64,000 bases of DNA from assembly GCA_032433595.1 (NCBI GenBank), contig JASWJB010000150.1, positions 1 to 64,000 on the forward strand. The letters run 5' to 3'. The notes under the pieces are model-generated. The model had not been told where the DNA came from and did not search any database. It worked only from the letters and a program-made list of their open reading frames with translations. This document shows, in pieces, positions 1 to 11,824 of this stretch (the stretch's first letter is position 1; the number at the start of each line of letters is the position of its first letter). The position numbers were made by a program, and so were the translations under genes. Origin of the DNA: Conoideocrella luteorostrata (lineage: Eukaryota > Ascomycota > Sordariomycetes > Hypocreales > Clavicipitaceae).

Positions 1-965
1 ACTATCAGTAGTTGGATTGAACCTATGCTTGCGTAACTTAAAAATATACAATAAAATTAAGGAAAAATAGATAGCATCTTAGATTCATGAATTAGCTAGC
101 TAATAAGATCATTTTTATTGAATTTTAGCTTAAAATGCGATAGTTGTGGCCAATTCAATCGAACATTGTTGTTGTGGTGTATGGGCCACGATGGGTCGTG
201 TTTTTTTCACACCGCATGGTCTGGTAAGCATCTTTAACGTACTCCGTATAGCAATTGGAATTATGACCGGAGAATTATTAGACTGGATTCGGTAAACATG
301 CCAAACAGCTTAGCGACGCCACAGCTGCTCAGGGTAAAAGCGGCGCTGCTTAGGCGTCGATTATGTCAGACCTAGGCTGTCGACAGACCTATCCTGTGCC
401 GTGATGGGCAACTGTGACACAATAGCTGAAGGAGATGATCCTTGCCCATGTAGGGCTTGATCAGTTGGGTTGGCGCTTAACCGGGACACATGGTTGGTTG
501 AAAGTTAGCGGGATACCACGATAATACCCAACCATGTGCGTAGGACACTAGGCAACTAGGCTAATACCCCCCCTTGCTGCCCCGTCATGGGTTCGTTCCA
601 TCCCGGCGGAGGTTCTGTGCTTGAGCACAAGCAACGCCGCTAATAGTGAGTGGATATTGGTGCTGAAATTGGTGCAACAATCCGAATTAGTCTACGGAGT
701 AACTATTCCCTATGGAGTACGGAGTGCCCCATACTTGAAATTCCACAAAGTCGTCGCTCAATCATCCATGAGCGGTGCTTCCCGAGAATCCTTCTTGCGC
801 TGTCTATTGTGTAGATTTTGTTTGATGCGTTTGGTTCTACTCTTCGACTTCGACTAGGCTGCTATTCGACGCCCTCTACGGTTCGAGCCGAGTTGGAATA
901 GGATAGCAAAGCGTCGGCCTGGCAGGCGAGGGAGGTAGTCTGTGTCGAAGTCAGAGAAGGGCCAA
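1..965. other. Intergenic DNA upstream of NTA1-like copy 1
   Basis: I see no convincing gene here. Short open frames have no recognisable domain or splice structure. The TACGGAGTA-type motif occurs near 238-248 and 693-724 (two or three overlapping copies). The last 100 bases should hold the promoter and 5' leader of the amidase gene that begins at 966. Confidence 0.5.
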
Positions 966-3900
966 ATGAGAATCGCATGCCTCCAGTTCGCGCCGCAGGT
1001 CGGAGATGTGGACAACAATCTCAACAGGGCAGATGCGATCCTGAGCCGTGCAGATCCCGAGGCGCTGGATCTACTGGTACTACCCGAGCTGGCTTTCTCT
1101 GGTATGTTTACTGTATTATGGGTTCATAGTAGAACCCATAAACCCTCTGTGTGGCGAAGTCTGGATCTGGAACATCTAGCTGGAACTCGGCAATGAGCGC
1201 TGACGCGATGGATTAGGCTATAACTTCAAATCCCTTCGTCAAATCTCTCAGTTCCTCGAGCCTTCGGGCTCTGGCATCAGTTCTCTTTGGTCACGCACGA
1301 CGGCTTTGAAGTACGACTGTACTGTTGTTGCTGGGTACCCGGAAAGGGTCGACCCGGCTCTTAAATGGCCCACGAACCCGGAATATTATAATGCTGCTAT
1401 CGTCGTAAACGGGGAGGGAGAGACGGTAGCTAACTATCGCAAATCTCATCTTTACTACACGGACGAAACGTGGGCTTTGGAGGGACCAGCGGGATTCTTC
1501 TATGGCAACTTGGAAGGACTGGGACGAACAGCTATGGGGATTTGTATGGATCTGAAGTGAGTACGGGGGCACATCGCACAGTTATGCTTTGAACTCTCAT
1601 GTTGGCGGCGAATTGCTAATTTGCCATAGTCCTCACAGATTCGAGGCCCCATGGGAAGACTTTGAGTTTGCACACCATGTTCTGGATTGTGGTGCTAGAC
1701 TTGTGGTATTGTCCATGGCGTGGATCACGAACGATGATCCCCGGCAATTCAGTCGCATGCCTCAAGAACCTGACATGGATACTCTCCACTATTGGATCTC
1801 ACGTCTTGAGCCGATTATCCGCGCAGAATCTACGGAGGAGGTTATTATTGTGTTCGCAAATCGGACAGGTTCCGAGGGAGAAGCCATGTACGCAGGTACC
1901 AGTGCTGTGATTGGCATCCAGTCTGGCGAGGTTCGCGTCTACGGTATTCTTGGCCGTGGCGACAAGGAAGTGCTCGTGGTCGATACCGACTCAGCTCCAT
2001 ACGCCAAGTTGGTATGTTGCCCTACAAATTTTGAGATGAATGCGGAGGCGGCGCCAATTTTGGATCCCGAACGTCAGCAACGGGAGCGTGGAATCCGCAC
2101 CGATAGCTCGCAGCTCTGTATTGATTCGCGAAACACCCCACGCAGCGCCAAGGAGGCGGTTGACATGAAGTCCAGCCGTCGAGTTCCAGGCCTTCCAAAA
2201 TACCGCAGGAATGACCTCTTTGTAGAAGTCCACTCAGATCCCGAAGTGACGCATAGCCCAGAAAGCCTTGCTATTCACACTCCGACTGCTCCGAGCCCAA
2301 CGCCTCATTCCATTCGTCCCCGGCTACCGGTGTCGACAAATCACCATAATAGCCACGGGTATCTGAATGCACCGTCGCCAGGATCTGTTGATGCGGCAGC
2401 TGCCGGTAGCAGGCCCTTCCGGATTTTAGGAGGTGACGTCCGGTTCCATAGATCAAACGCTAATCCTAGCGTTTCTCCCTCGCACGCTTCTGAGTCTAGA
2501 TTCTCTGAATCCTCTTTTGAATCATCACAGCTGTACTGGATACCAACGTTCCAGTCTCCGATGGCAGCCCTTGGTTCGCGATTGACCCGTCCAGATGATG
2601 CAGATGAGATCACCTCTAACGGGTCGGCACTCGCAGGAAACGAAAATTGTCACAGTGCTCGATCAGATGTTTCTGTGTGGAATGATCATCCTGGAAAACC
2701 ACCAAGAAATTCTAGTCAGCCCCCCCTGGCCCCTAGATCTTCATCACAAGACGCTCAATATGACACTTCCCAAAACCGGCAATTTCGGGCCCAATCTGCC
2801 ATTGAGAACCCGACGGATGCCTATCCAGACCATGCATCGCTGCCAAAGTCAGGAAACGGCGGTAGGTCTCGCAGCTTTGAAAGATCAAACTCAAAACCTG
2901 CACGTACGGCAGACTTGGGTGCTGTGTGCCAAAGCTTAGAGGACACGGCAATGTACACAACGTCAACTCACGATAGGACTTCATCAGTGCATACCAATAG
3001 AGATGGCTCGAGGTCTATATCTAGAAAACAGGCTCCAAGAAGTCAGAGTAGAGGCCGCAAGCCAACGCCAACGCCGATATTTCATGACCAATCACATGGT
3101 CGTAGCATCTCGGCTGCTTCGATCCCCATTTTTCTTGGAGCGGATGTAGGTACCCTGGTGAATTCAGCTCATCAAGTGGGACCGGAACTGATGCGTAGAT
3201 CCAATGCTCCATTTAATGAGCCGCCGATTCTACGTCCAGCGTCAAGGAGCCATCTCGGATCAAGGAGCAACTCTAAGCAAGGGAGAATATCTGATCGCCC
3301 TCAACCCCGAAGTGCGTTTATGCAACGTGAGATTCGATCTAACACCCCAGCAAAATTGGAAGACCGTTCTATTAGCCGTGGGCGTCAACGAGAAGTCAAC
3401 CAGAGCACAAGTCACCAAATTCCACATGGCTCTCGGCCTTCTCGGTCTTCTCAGCACAGCAGCCATGAAAGACCACGGCGTGCAACCAGTGGCCATGGCC
3501 CGCCACCAGAACCAATCGACTTGTCTCAGTTCAACCTTATTGAAGAGCATCCTGCACCCAACTGCCCTATCCATGGCTCTCGCCCCAGTTCTGGCAAAAG
3601 AGACAGAACCAAGTCAGGTAGTGGACCATCAACTACCACCACAAATCGCCTTCCCAGCAACCCACAGAGACCACAAAGGCGTTCTTCACACAACACGCCA
3701 CGTTCAGCAAGCCGCAGGGAAACCACGAGATCTGCTGCCAGTCGTACTCCATTGGTGCAAGCATCGCCCAAACCCAAAACATCAACCACTTCAAAGCTAC
3801 ACAATCATCTCCGTGACTCTTCTGATATTGTTGAAACAAACGTATCCCCAGGACCTCTTACTCTCAAGCGAGGCGGAGATCCGAAAACGCCAGTGGCTAT

Positions 3901-4021
3901 GATGCTTGTGTACGATGGCAAAGATTCGCCACAGGAGCCAACTGAACCTGCGACAGTACTTAGGTGTGTTGAAAGGCGGCTGGGAAACTCTATACGCAGG
4001 TCAAAGAGTGCGATTTGGTAA
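966..4021 (+). CDS. NTA1: NTA1-like protein N-terminal amidase, copy 1, with long disordered tail
   Basis: Predicted exons are 966-1101, 1217-1556 and 1630-4021 (955 aa). The start is the first ATG before the conserved MRIACLQF strand. This is a nitrilase-superfamily protein. The triad is visible: Glu41 in PELAFSG, Lys121 in NYRKSHLY and Cys155 in GICMDL. After the second intron come NPHRFEAPW, EPDMDTLHYW and VFANRTGSEG, the arrangement of yeast Nta1, which deamidates N-terminal Asn/Gln so that the protein enters the Arg/N-degron pathway. The catalytic domain ends near residue 290. About 660 Ser/Arg/Pro-rich residues follow, with no recognised domain, ending in KTPVAMMLV and a short tail. Yeast Nta1 is only about 460 aa and lacks this extension. 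Two downstream paralogues share the intron positions. The family call is firm; the substrate is inferred, and another amide or nitrile is possible. Confidence 0.88.
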
Positions 4022-5600
4022 TGCGTAATGATTATGATGTTATGACTAGTAGCGAGCGTGCTGGTATTTACGTACATTTTGGTACTTTTAGATGGAAGCC
4101 GACTTCTAAATTTTACTTTTGTTCATATGTCACGTTCAGCAACAACAATAAGAATCTTGGTGAACGGAAGCCCTTGTCTAGCAACCAGCGTACAGAAGTG
4201 TTGCCTTGTTGATGATCTAAAAATTGTAATAGGTGTATGAGAATTGATGTTTGAGCCGAGGAGAATACTGTAGCTAGGTTTTTGTAGACAGCCAGCTTTA
4301 AGGGCTATGAAAAGTAAAGAATTGATCGATAGAAGACCCCAAATAAACCTAATAATAGAGTGCATTGTCTCTTTGGCGACGGTAAGGCTACACTCTCGTC
4401 CAGGTCCCTACAAGCACCCCTGTCAACACGGACGACCTAGAGTGAACTTCAGTACGGAGTACGGAGTAGTGCTTTGAATTCTGCCACACCAAAACAACAT
4501 GTAACGCGTTTAGCAGCACTACCGACGATGAGTTACCGACGGTCAGTGGCCTACGGCAAAGCTCCCAGCAAAGCTCGCAACATCGTCAGGCATGGCAGCA
4601 GGCTGTAGTTGCTAGGTTTACGGGCAAATTCCTTCTTGACGATTAGTCATAGCTCACGTGAGCAAGCTTCCGATCACACGTGCCGGCTGACCTTCAATCC
4701 TGCTAATCCTGCTACTAGGCGCGATGATAATTTTCATCCTTTTATCGTCGAATCCCGCGATGCCACGATTTCCTCGCTACCAATACTCTCTAGGGCCAGA
4801 AGTGGTGCCGCTAAACCAGCCCAAATATTAGGCTATGAATTGGCCTTTCACGCCTATTACTACGGAGTACAGATAAGGTACTCCGTATATCTGTGGATTA
4901 TATTGCTAATTTATATAGTAGAGCACAAAGAAAATAATATTCGTGACTATTAGGGGACTTCTGATATTAGCCAGCAGTGTCCGACGAATTCTATTACTAA
5001 ATTTATGTCTCAATACCGCTTTAAGCAGCTACTCCACTATGTACGAATTTATCTATCTTCCCTGACCAAAATAATGGCTATTTAATAATATAATTGTTAA
5101 GGACTCGAGCTTAAGCTCAGGTCTCTACTCCGTACAAACGCGCGCTGCTAGCCTAGAACGGAGGGGCAAGACGGGTGTTCTGGGTTAGTAGCTTGCTCTT
5201 GTACGGGAGTTTAAGTGAAGCGAAGACCACCAGCTTTATGTAGGTTAATTGAAACATATTTCTTGCGTACAATTGAATGCAATGCGATGTGCCTGTAAAT
5301 TGCAAAAGTGACCGAAATCGAAATTGCGGGGATTTCCACATTTCGGGTTTTGGCAGCATTGTGCACACTCTAGCTAATGTGCCACCGTACAAGACAGGAG
5401 TATCCCTGTCAGGGGCCTACCTTAGCGCTGCAGCCCGGCGGCGAAGACAAGAGATGAAGACAGTTTCTCGCTCTCTTCCCCTTTCCCTTCTCTTCCTTTA
5501 AGCTTAAAGATATTACAATTGACGCTTGTTTGCAGATGCCCCAAGGCCAGTCCATTACAATAAAAAGTAGTCTAGCCACATACAAAGCAAGTCTCTTGAA
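4022..5600. other. AT-rich intergenic DNA with TACGGAGTA motifs
   Basis: This holds the 3' flank of amidase copy 1 and then AT-rich sequence without a supportable gene. TACGGAGTA motifs lie near 4452-4467 (tandem), 4861-4890 (an inverted pair about 12 nt apart) and 5127-5136. The right end grades into the piggyBac-type relic. Confidence 0.5.
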
Positions 5601-5659
5601 TTATATAACCCGGGTACTTATCTCTCTATGCATAAATATATAGTTAACTTTCAAGGAAG

Positions 5660-7322
5660 GTCGCTACAAATAATAACTATCCCTAGCAAGCTAATTCCTC
5701 ACGGCTTTAAAAGCTAGCCTATAGCAGAGAGAGATTATTTTCTGGCTAGGTTATTCTATGACCCCATAGCAAAAAGCACTGCTAGAAGGCGTAGAAAACG
5801 CAAGAGAGGTAATAATAATAGAATTTGTCTAAATCTGACGCAGAGTGTTGTTATGGCCCTAATAAATAAGCTACCTACGCAAACATATCACGTCTATATA
5901 GTTTGTCAGGAAGAAAAGAACACACCAAACAGCCAGAAGACCTTATGGTTCTGTTCAATATCAATTGATCAAAAGGGTTGTGCGCTTGGGTGATCAATAT
6001 CACGTGGTTTGATTCAATTATACAAGTGCGGTCAGAATCGTAGGTCAGAGTCGTAAGTTGGGGTTACAAGTCGGAATCGCAAGGGTTGGCTTGTTTCTCA
6101 ATTGAACTTATGGTTTGTCCAGTAGTATATGATCAAATGGTTCAGGGATTCAAGTAGTTAGTATCCTGTAATAATAGGCATTCAAAGATAGAGTCAAAAT
6201 CTCAAAGTGTTAATTTTGCTTCACGAAGAAGGCATGATTTCTTTTTATTCCGAAGGGAGCTACGGAGTTTAAGGCTGACTAAAATCATCCTTGTCGAAGA
6301 AATCTTCACTTAACACAGCTACCCTAGGGAGTGCTCAAATTCCCACACAAAATAGATGACACACTTGTGTTGTTTTTCACTGTGTACCAGGCAACGAGAA
6401 GTAACTTCGCAAGCAAAAAAGGCTCATAACTATGTATGCTAGAAGCAAGCCAATTAGGCAATTTTTCTAGTGATATAGCTCTCGAAGAGGTTATTATCCA
6501 GTCTATTGCTGCCGAATACAATGATTACATGGATGGTGTTAATGTGGGTGATTAATTACGAAGCCACGGGGGCTTTGAGCATTGAGCTTATAGAGGCGGC
6601 ACACAGGCCATAGCATGGTCTTTTCTCCTTGAGATTGTATCATAAATAGCTACCTTCTGTAGCTTCGTGGGAAGCCTATTTAGAAGCCCTATGATTCGCA
6701 ACGTACGTGGCGGCAGCAGCTAATTGTGTTGAGACTAGAGATGCTCGTCAGGACGATCAGTGCCGTAAATAGCTAGGAAGGTCACACGGCATGATCACAA
6801 GGTTATATCACAAGGTCAAATCACCAGGTCATATCACCGGGTCAGGCCACAAGGTCATAAGGATACGAGGCCAGAAAGTAACATAATTAGGTGGCTTTCA
6901 GGCTCTTCAGGAAGTTGAGAATAATCACATTATTCAATCAATTCAATTCAATCCTTCTGTCCCTATCAATTTCCACTGCCCACAAATTGCTCAAAGTGCT
7001 CATAACGCAACAAATTGATGCATTGTGTGAGGCTGACGGGCAGAGAGGCGGATTAAGGCAGAGGTTCCGAGCCGGCGACGAATTTACGCCTAAGGACCAG
7101 CATGAAAAAGGCTATCGAGGTAAAATCTCGCGTTGCCTCGCGTGTCAAGGTCATCGGGCCCGTCAGGTCATGTCAAGGTCTCGCATGGCATTAGGCACGT
7201 TGAACGACGATGCTATTAATCGGCGCTGTTCTGTGCGTGAGAGCCGCTGGGGCTGTAAGACGTGCAATGTATCTCTTTGTAATTCGAAAATTTGCTGGGA
7301 CTTCTATGATAGTATAAAATAG
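5660..7322 (+). mobile_element. Decayed piggyBac-type (DDE_Tnp_1_7) transposase
   Basis: Conceptual translation over several frames gives a broken transposase in collinear order. At 5680-5900 one frame reads LIPHGFKS-stop-PIAERDYF, then LTQSVVMALINKLP and TYHVYI, like the catalytic core of fungal piggyBac-type transposases. At 6360-6560 there is TLVLFFTVYQ, then EYNDYMDGVNVGD-stop-LRSHG, the expected YN-x-x-MxGVD-x-x-DQLR region with CAA changed to TAA. At 6600-6720 fragments like INSYLLQLRG and KPYDSQRTWRQQL follow. At 7060-7322 lies a Cys-rich C-terminus (CLACQGHR, RWGCKTCNVSLC, CWDFY). Many stops and frameshifts make it inactive. I did not identify terminal repeats. It lies between NTA1 copies 1 and 2 and may have contributed to the rearrangement there. 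Confidence 0.7.
6799..6859. repeat. 13-bp minisatellite, about 4.7 units
   Basis: Units of 13 bp run in tandem: AAGGTTATATCAC, AAGGTCAAATCAC, CAGGTCATATCAC, CGGGTCAGGCCAC and a partial AAGGTCATA. The units differ mostly by C/T and A/G transitions. The array lies inside the piggyBac-type relic, between the transposase core and its Cys-rich end, and probably expanded after the element died. Confidence 0.8.
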
Positions 7323-8594
7323 TACGGAGTAGACAGGATAAGTACCTTCCATTGAAAAGCTCCGCTTCTAAGTGGCTACGAACCCCTGTCCGATACCAAA
7401 GTGCGGCCTTACAGTGCCAAAGAGATAAGCAATGTATCCTTGTCAGTACGATGTGGTACGTTGCTCACTGTACGGAGTAATCAAGCCGCTATACAGAGTA
7501 CTTCCGTAATGAGATAATCTTTGTAGCCGTAGCCTCTACTCTGTATACGAGGTAGGTAAAACTTATTAGTTAGTAATCTCGCCAAACTATGTCCAAGTTC
7601 TATCGGCCAGGACACGGCTCTTGAGAGGGACCATCCGACACAACTAGCCTTGCAGCAATCAATTGTTTGGGCAAGTGTGGGTGCGAGACGAGACTTGGGA
7701 CGCACCTGGGCTGGGGTGAAGGTGGCTGTGTCTTGCCTCACATAAGTACTCATTACGGACTTTTCAGCCAATAAGGGCGAGAAGCTTTGTTGATCATTGG
7801 TTTTCGGATGGACCAAACGGTGTTCAGTATCTCGGATGAATAGGGAGTGGGTGTCACATTTGCATAGAGAGTCGCATCCCGGTGATCCCCTCCCTGACCG
7901 TCTCTTGGGCTCGTTTCTTTGACTGGTACGGAGTAGCCAAGCCAGCAGATGTCTAGACGCTGAGGCAAGCCACTATCTGCGGTCTGTCGAATCAGAGATT
8001 TCGAGACACCTCGCTGGCGTCTTTGTGCCCCCAACAAGTCTGCTTGCTGGCTTGGCGAAAGTGTGCTCGCTCGACCGGTGTACCAGTACAATGCTCCGTA
8101 CTCCATACTCCGTACTGAACATATAATAATACTCCGCACGGAGAGCATAGACAGACCAACGGGCAGCGAAGAAGTTGGGCGGGTAATACGGATTGAGTCT
8201 TTGTCTGAGCGGCCCGCGCCGTCTGGCCACTACGCCACGATGTATGTGCACTTTTCTATCCATCTGGCCCGACCGTCATTTTCACTCAAATCAGGCTTGG
8301 CCGCGGCACCTTGCGACATCCTCTTCCGCATCATCCCCAACTTTCCCACTCAATACGTTATTCGATGTCGAATTTGTTCACTCTTTTTGTTCTTACGCTA
8401 CACATCTACTACATAGACTGTCTTGATCTATGCAGAGAGAGAGCTCTGTGAGACGCTCGCTCAATCGCTGAGTGAGTGTCAGGTCGTGGTATCAACGAGT
8501 AGAGGGCAAAAGGTAGAGCAGAAAGGTCAATAGCAGTCGACGTTGGCCGCCGGCGCTCCATTAATCCTATACGTACCCAATGCACATAGGCAGC
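7323..8594. other. Intergenic DNA upstream of NTA1-like copy 2
   Basis: I see no gene I can support; overlapping frames on both strands at 7480-8420 lack domains. TACGGAGTA-type motifs occur near 7322-7331, 7471-7480, 7926-7935 and 8094-8120 (several, both orientations). The right end should be the copy 2 promoter. Confidence 0.45.
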
Positions 8595-10980
8595 ATGCGA
8601 ATCGCTTGTCTGCAGTTCTCCTCCCAGGTTGGAGACGTGGACAACAACTTGAACCGCGCAGACTCAGTTCTTTCCAAAGCGAGCCAGGTTGATTTTGATC
8701 TTCTTGTTTTGCCCGAGCTTGCTTTCACAGGTAAATTCTACCAGCGTGCTTGTCTTTATGTTGGCGGGTATATGGAGACCCTCTCTGGCTGACAGGCAAC
8801 TTAGGGTACAACTTTAAAACCTTGCGAGATATTGCTCCGTTCCTCGAACATGCTGGGTCGGGTATTACTTCGCTTTGGGCAAGAACTATTGCTCTCAAAT
8901 ACAACTGTTATGTTGCTGTTGGTTATCCCGAAACAGTCGACGCCTCCTTGAGGTGGCCAACTGAACCTGAGCCAACTGGACCCGAGCATTATAGTTCCAC
9001 ACTTGTCGTGAATGAAGATGGCGAAACTGTCGCCAATTATAGGAAATCCTTTCTTTACTCTATAGACGAGATGTGGGCATTAGAAGGAAACAAGGGATTT
9101 TACGATGGCTTTCTTCCCAGGCTTGGCAACACCTCGATAGGCATTGGTAAGTGCAGCGACGGCACGTCATGTTGAAGCCCGAACGAACATACTAACAGTG
9201 ACCTGTCAGGCATGGATATAAAGTCTGTTTTTAATCTAACTGATCTGCGCCATCTTGGTCATTTACGCTAACAAAGTTTCGCAGTCCCTATAAGTTTGAG
9301 GCGCCGTGGCATGCTTTCGAGTTTGCTTCTCACGTACACGAAGTTTCGTCTAATCTGGTTATTGTGTCTATGGCTTGGATAACAAGAGAGGATCCAAGGA
9401 AATTTAGCAGGATGCCGAACGAACCCGATATGGAAACCTTGATTTACTGGGTCACCAGATTGGAGCCGCTTATACGATCAGAGAATGAAGAAGAGATTAT
9501 TGTTGTCTTCTGCAACCGCACTGGTGATGAAGATGAAGCAACGTACGCTGGAACAAGTGCAGTTATCGGCATTCAAGGTGGCGAGGTTAAAGTCTATGGA
9601 CTTCTCGGCCGAGGTGAAAAAGAGCTGCTCGTCGTCGACACCAGTGAATCACCATACGCCAAGCTTGTCTATGAACCTGATGCCGACGATTCTAAGAAAA
9701 AGAACATTAGTTTTGATAGGAAACCTCTTGCTCCAACCACTAAGGAGCAGCCAACAAACAACTCGAAGAATCAACATGGCAATGAGATGGACAACAGTAT
9801 GGGCAAGCAAGCAAATACTACCAACACCCCATCTACAACACATCGAGACCAAGTGACACGATTTTCGGCTGATGCGGAACCGTTGCGTTCTGGGAGCCCA
9901 CGTTCTGACAGACAATCGCCCCAACCTCGTGCATCCGCGTCACTGACCTCTTTGCCAACGTTGCCATATAATTTGGCGACAGGAGTCGATGATAACACAG
10001 CAAAGCGCCGGCAAGCTCCTGAAAATATATGCATCACTCCACGATCAGAATTTGTCTCCCAAGGGTCGGCGAAGTCATCTATATCTGACCACTTCGATAT
10101 CCCCACACCGCCCACATCAAGCCCTGCCCCAATGGCAACACGTCCAAGGCTAATTATTCCGGCGTCCCGTTTTGAAAAAAGGTACCAGCACCCGCCAGAG
10201 CAGCCCCTGAGTTCCTTTTCGGAATCATCGAAAACATCCATCCAGTCGGTGAGATCTGATGAAACGGAGGCGTCGGTGCAAACAGTCACGTCAAACCCTC
10301 GACCACCAGAAGACAGCACTCCGTATCCTCACAGTGACGTACGTTTGAGTGGCTATCCTAGGGAGAGCCAAATATATGGAGAACACGTAACTACCTCTCA
10401 AATGGGATACGCATTTACACCAACTACTGCATTTGAAGACATGTCACCTGTGGCATTACGCTGGTTCTGGAGGCCGTCAGATAACTTGACGCCAGCCTCG
10501 GTGCCAGCCAGCAGCTGGCAGACCGGGACAACAATCGGGCGAAAGGCTGAGCCAATCCCATCGCTAACCCTCAGAGCATCTTCTCAGACTCAGAGCAAAG
10601 ACGGTGCGAGGCAAACACCTGGTCATGACGCGGAACATGAAGATGTCACGCAAAAAAACCCACATCTGCCCATGTCCGACCGATTTTCCAGTAGAATAGA
10701 GCATTCTGTTTCTGGATCTGAACATAAACACTCATTTTCGGAGGAAGACGTCGCTCCAGCGCGTTCATACTCTCCAAAATTACGGAATTCTAGGTCCTCT
10801 CGGTCGCTAAATAGATCAAACTCGACACCCAGCCAGCGTCATGTGGAAGCGGCGCTCAGCCAACACCCGGAGGACGCTCGGCGTTCCGAGTCTACGGACA
10901 AGATACTTGCCGAGCCCACCAGGAACACCCCGGTTACACATAGGCCAGCGAGACGAAACGAGGCTGCTGAATCACGATAA
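8595..10980 (+). CDS. NTA1-like amidase, copy 2; predicted catalytically dead and truncated
   Basis: Predicted exons are 8595-8730, 8805-9146, 9210-9222 and 9285-10980 (728 aa to the first stop). Glu41 (PELAFTG) and Lys126 (NYRKSFLY) are kept. The region that should encode the nucleophilic Cys is split by an extra intron (GTAAGT donor at 9147, acceptor at 9208-9209). The only join that keeps the frame I could find gives IGIG-MDI, so Gly160 replaces Cys. The next exon is only 13 nt, followed by a second intron at the position shared with copies 1 and 3, then NPYKFEAPW. The amidase core is otherwise intact (EPDMETLIYW, VFCNRTGDED). The tail ends early at TAA 10978, but homologous tail sequence continues in DNA to about 11824. 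If transcribed it might encode an inactive pseudoenzyme; otherwise it is a young pseudogene. Confidence 0.75.
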
Positions 10981-11824
10981 AAACGACAAACAATTCGGAT
11001 CACCGCTAGTCCCAATATTCTAGGCAAGAATGACCAGCTACCGGTCCGCAAGTTCACCGCTCCAACCCAGCTGGGCAACATCCAACAGCGTCCAATGTCT
11101 CGGGTCGAACTAATGCGAAGCAAATCGGTTACATTCCAGACAGTAGCAGCCTTTATGACTTCTACTTCGCCAAGAATTCGGTTTCAAAATGCTCGAGTGG
11201 CGAGCCACGGTCGCCAATAGAGCCCGAACACTCTGCCCATATACTCGAACCCAACTAACCTGCACAGATCGCCATCCTTAAACGCTGTTACAGCCCATGC
11301 TCACTATGAACACGGTCGAAGCTCGTCAGCTCAGAGATATGGTCATAGTAACAGCAGGCAATCAACCAATCGATCAAGCTCACGATCTGCACGACATCAA
11401 GTAAATTTGACCGAATTTGAGCAATTTGAAGACATCGCTTGCCCCAACTGCCCCGTCCACAGAGGAGAAACGCCTGTCCAAAATTCCAACGACCATACTG
11501 ACTAAATCTTTCTATCCACTTCACGGCGGTTCATCCAGTGGGGTTAGTGCTGCTGAGCCTGCTGCATCTCTACCTGAGCAAGCCGCAGTGCAGCGCCGCT
11601 CTTCCCCACAGCCTGCAAAACACTCAGGAAAATACGCTGATAAAATTTCACATGAAAACGAATATTTTGCGTCTTCCAACTCTAGAAGTGAGCCCGAACT
11701 TCCTAAGGGTGCTTCCCAAATGACATCGGTTACAAAACGACCAACAGCGGTGTTGGTGGCGTTTAACCCAACCAGACCAAAAGCAATGACTTTTCGCCCT
11801 GCTGACGTTAACCGGCCTGCCTAA
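10981..11824 (+). pseudogene. Decayed 3' tail of NTA1-like copy 2
   Basis: Downstream of TAA 10978-10980 the same frame continues with tail-like sequence to TAG 11218-11220, then to a stretch at 11401-11464 that includes IACPNCPVHR. That matches the NCPIHG and TCPVHA blocks in the tails of copies 1 and 3. A further stop follows at about 11503. The last homologous block (KRPTAVLVAF, about 11733-11764) lies in another frame, so a frameshift has also occurred. The stops at 10978 and 11218 can each come from a CAA/CAG codon by one C-to-T change. Confidence 0.7.
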
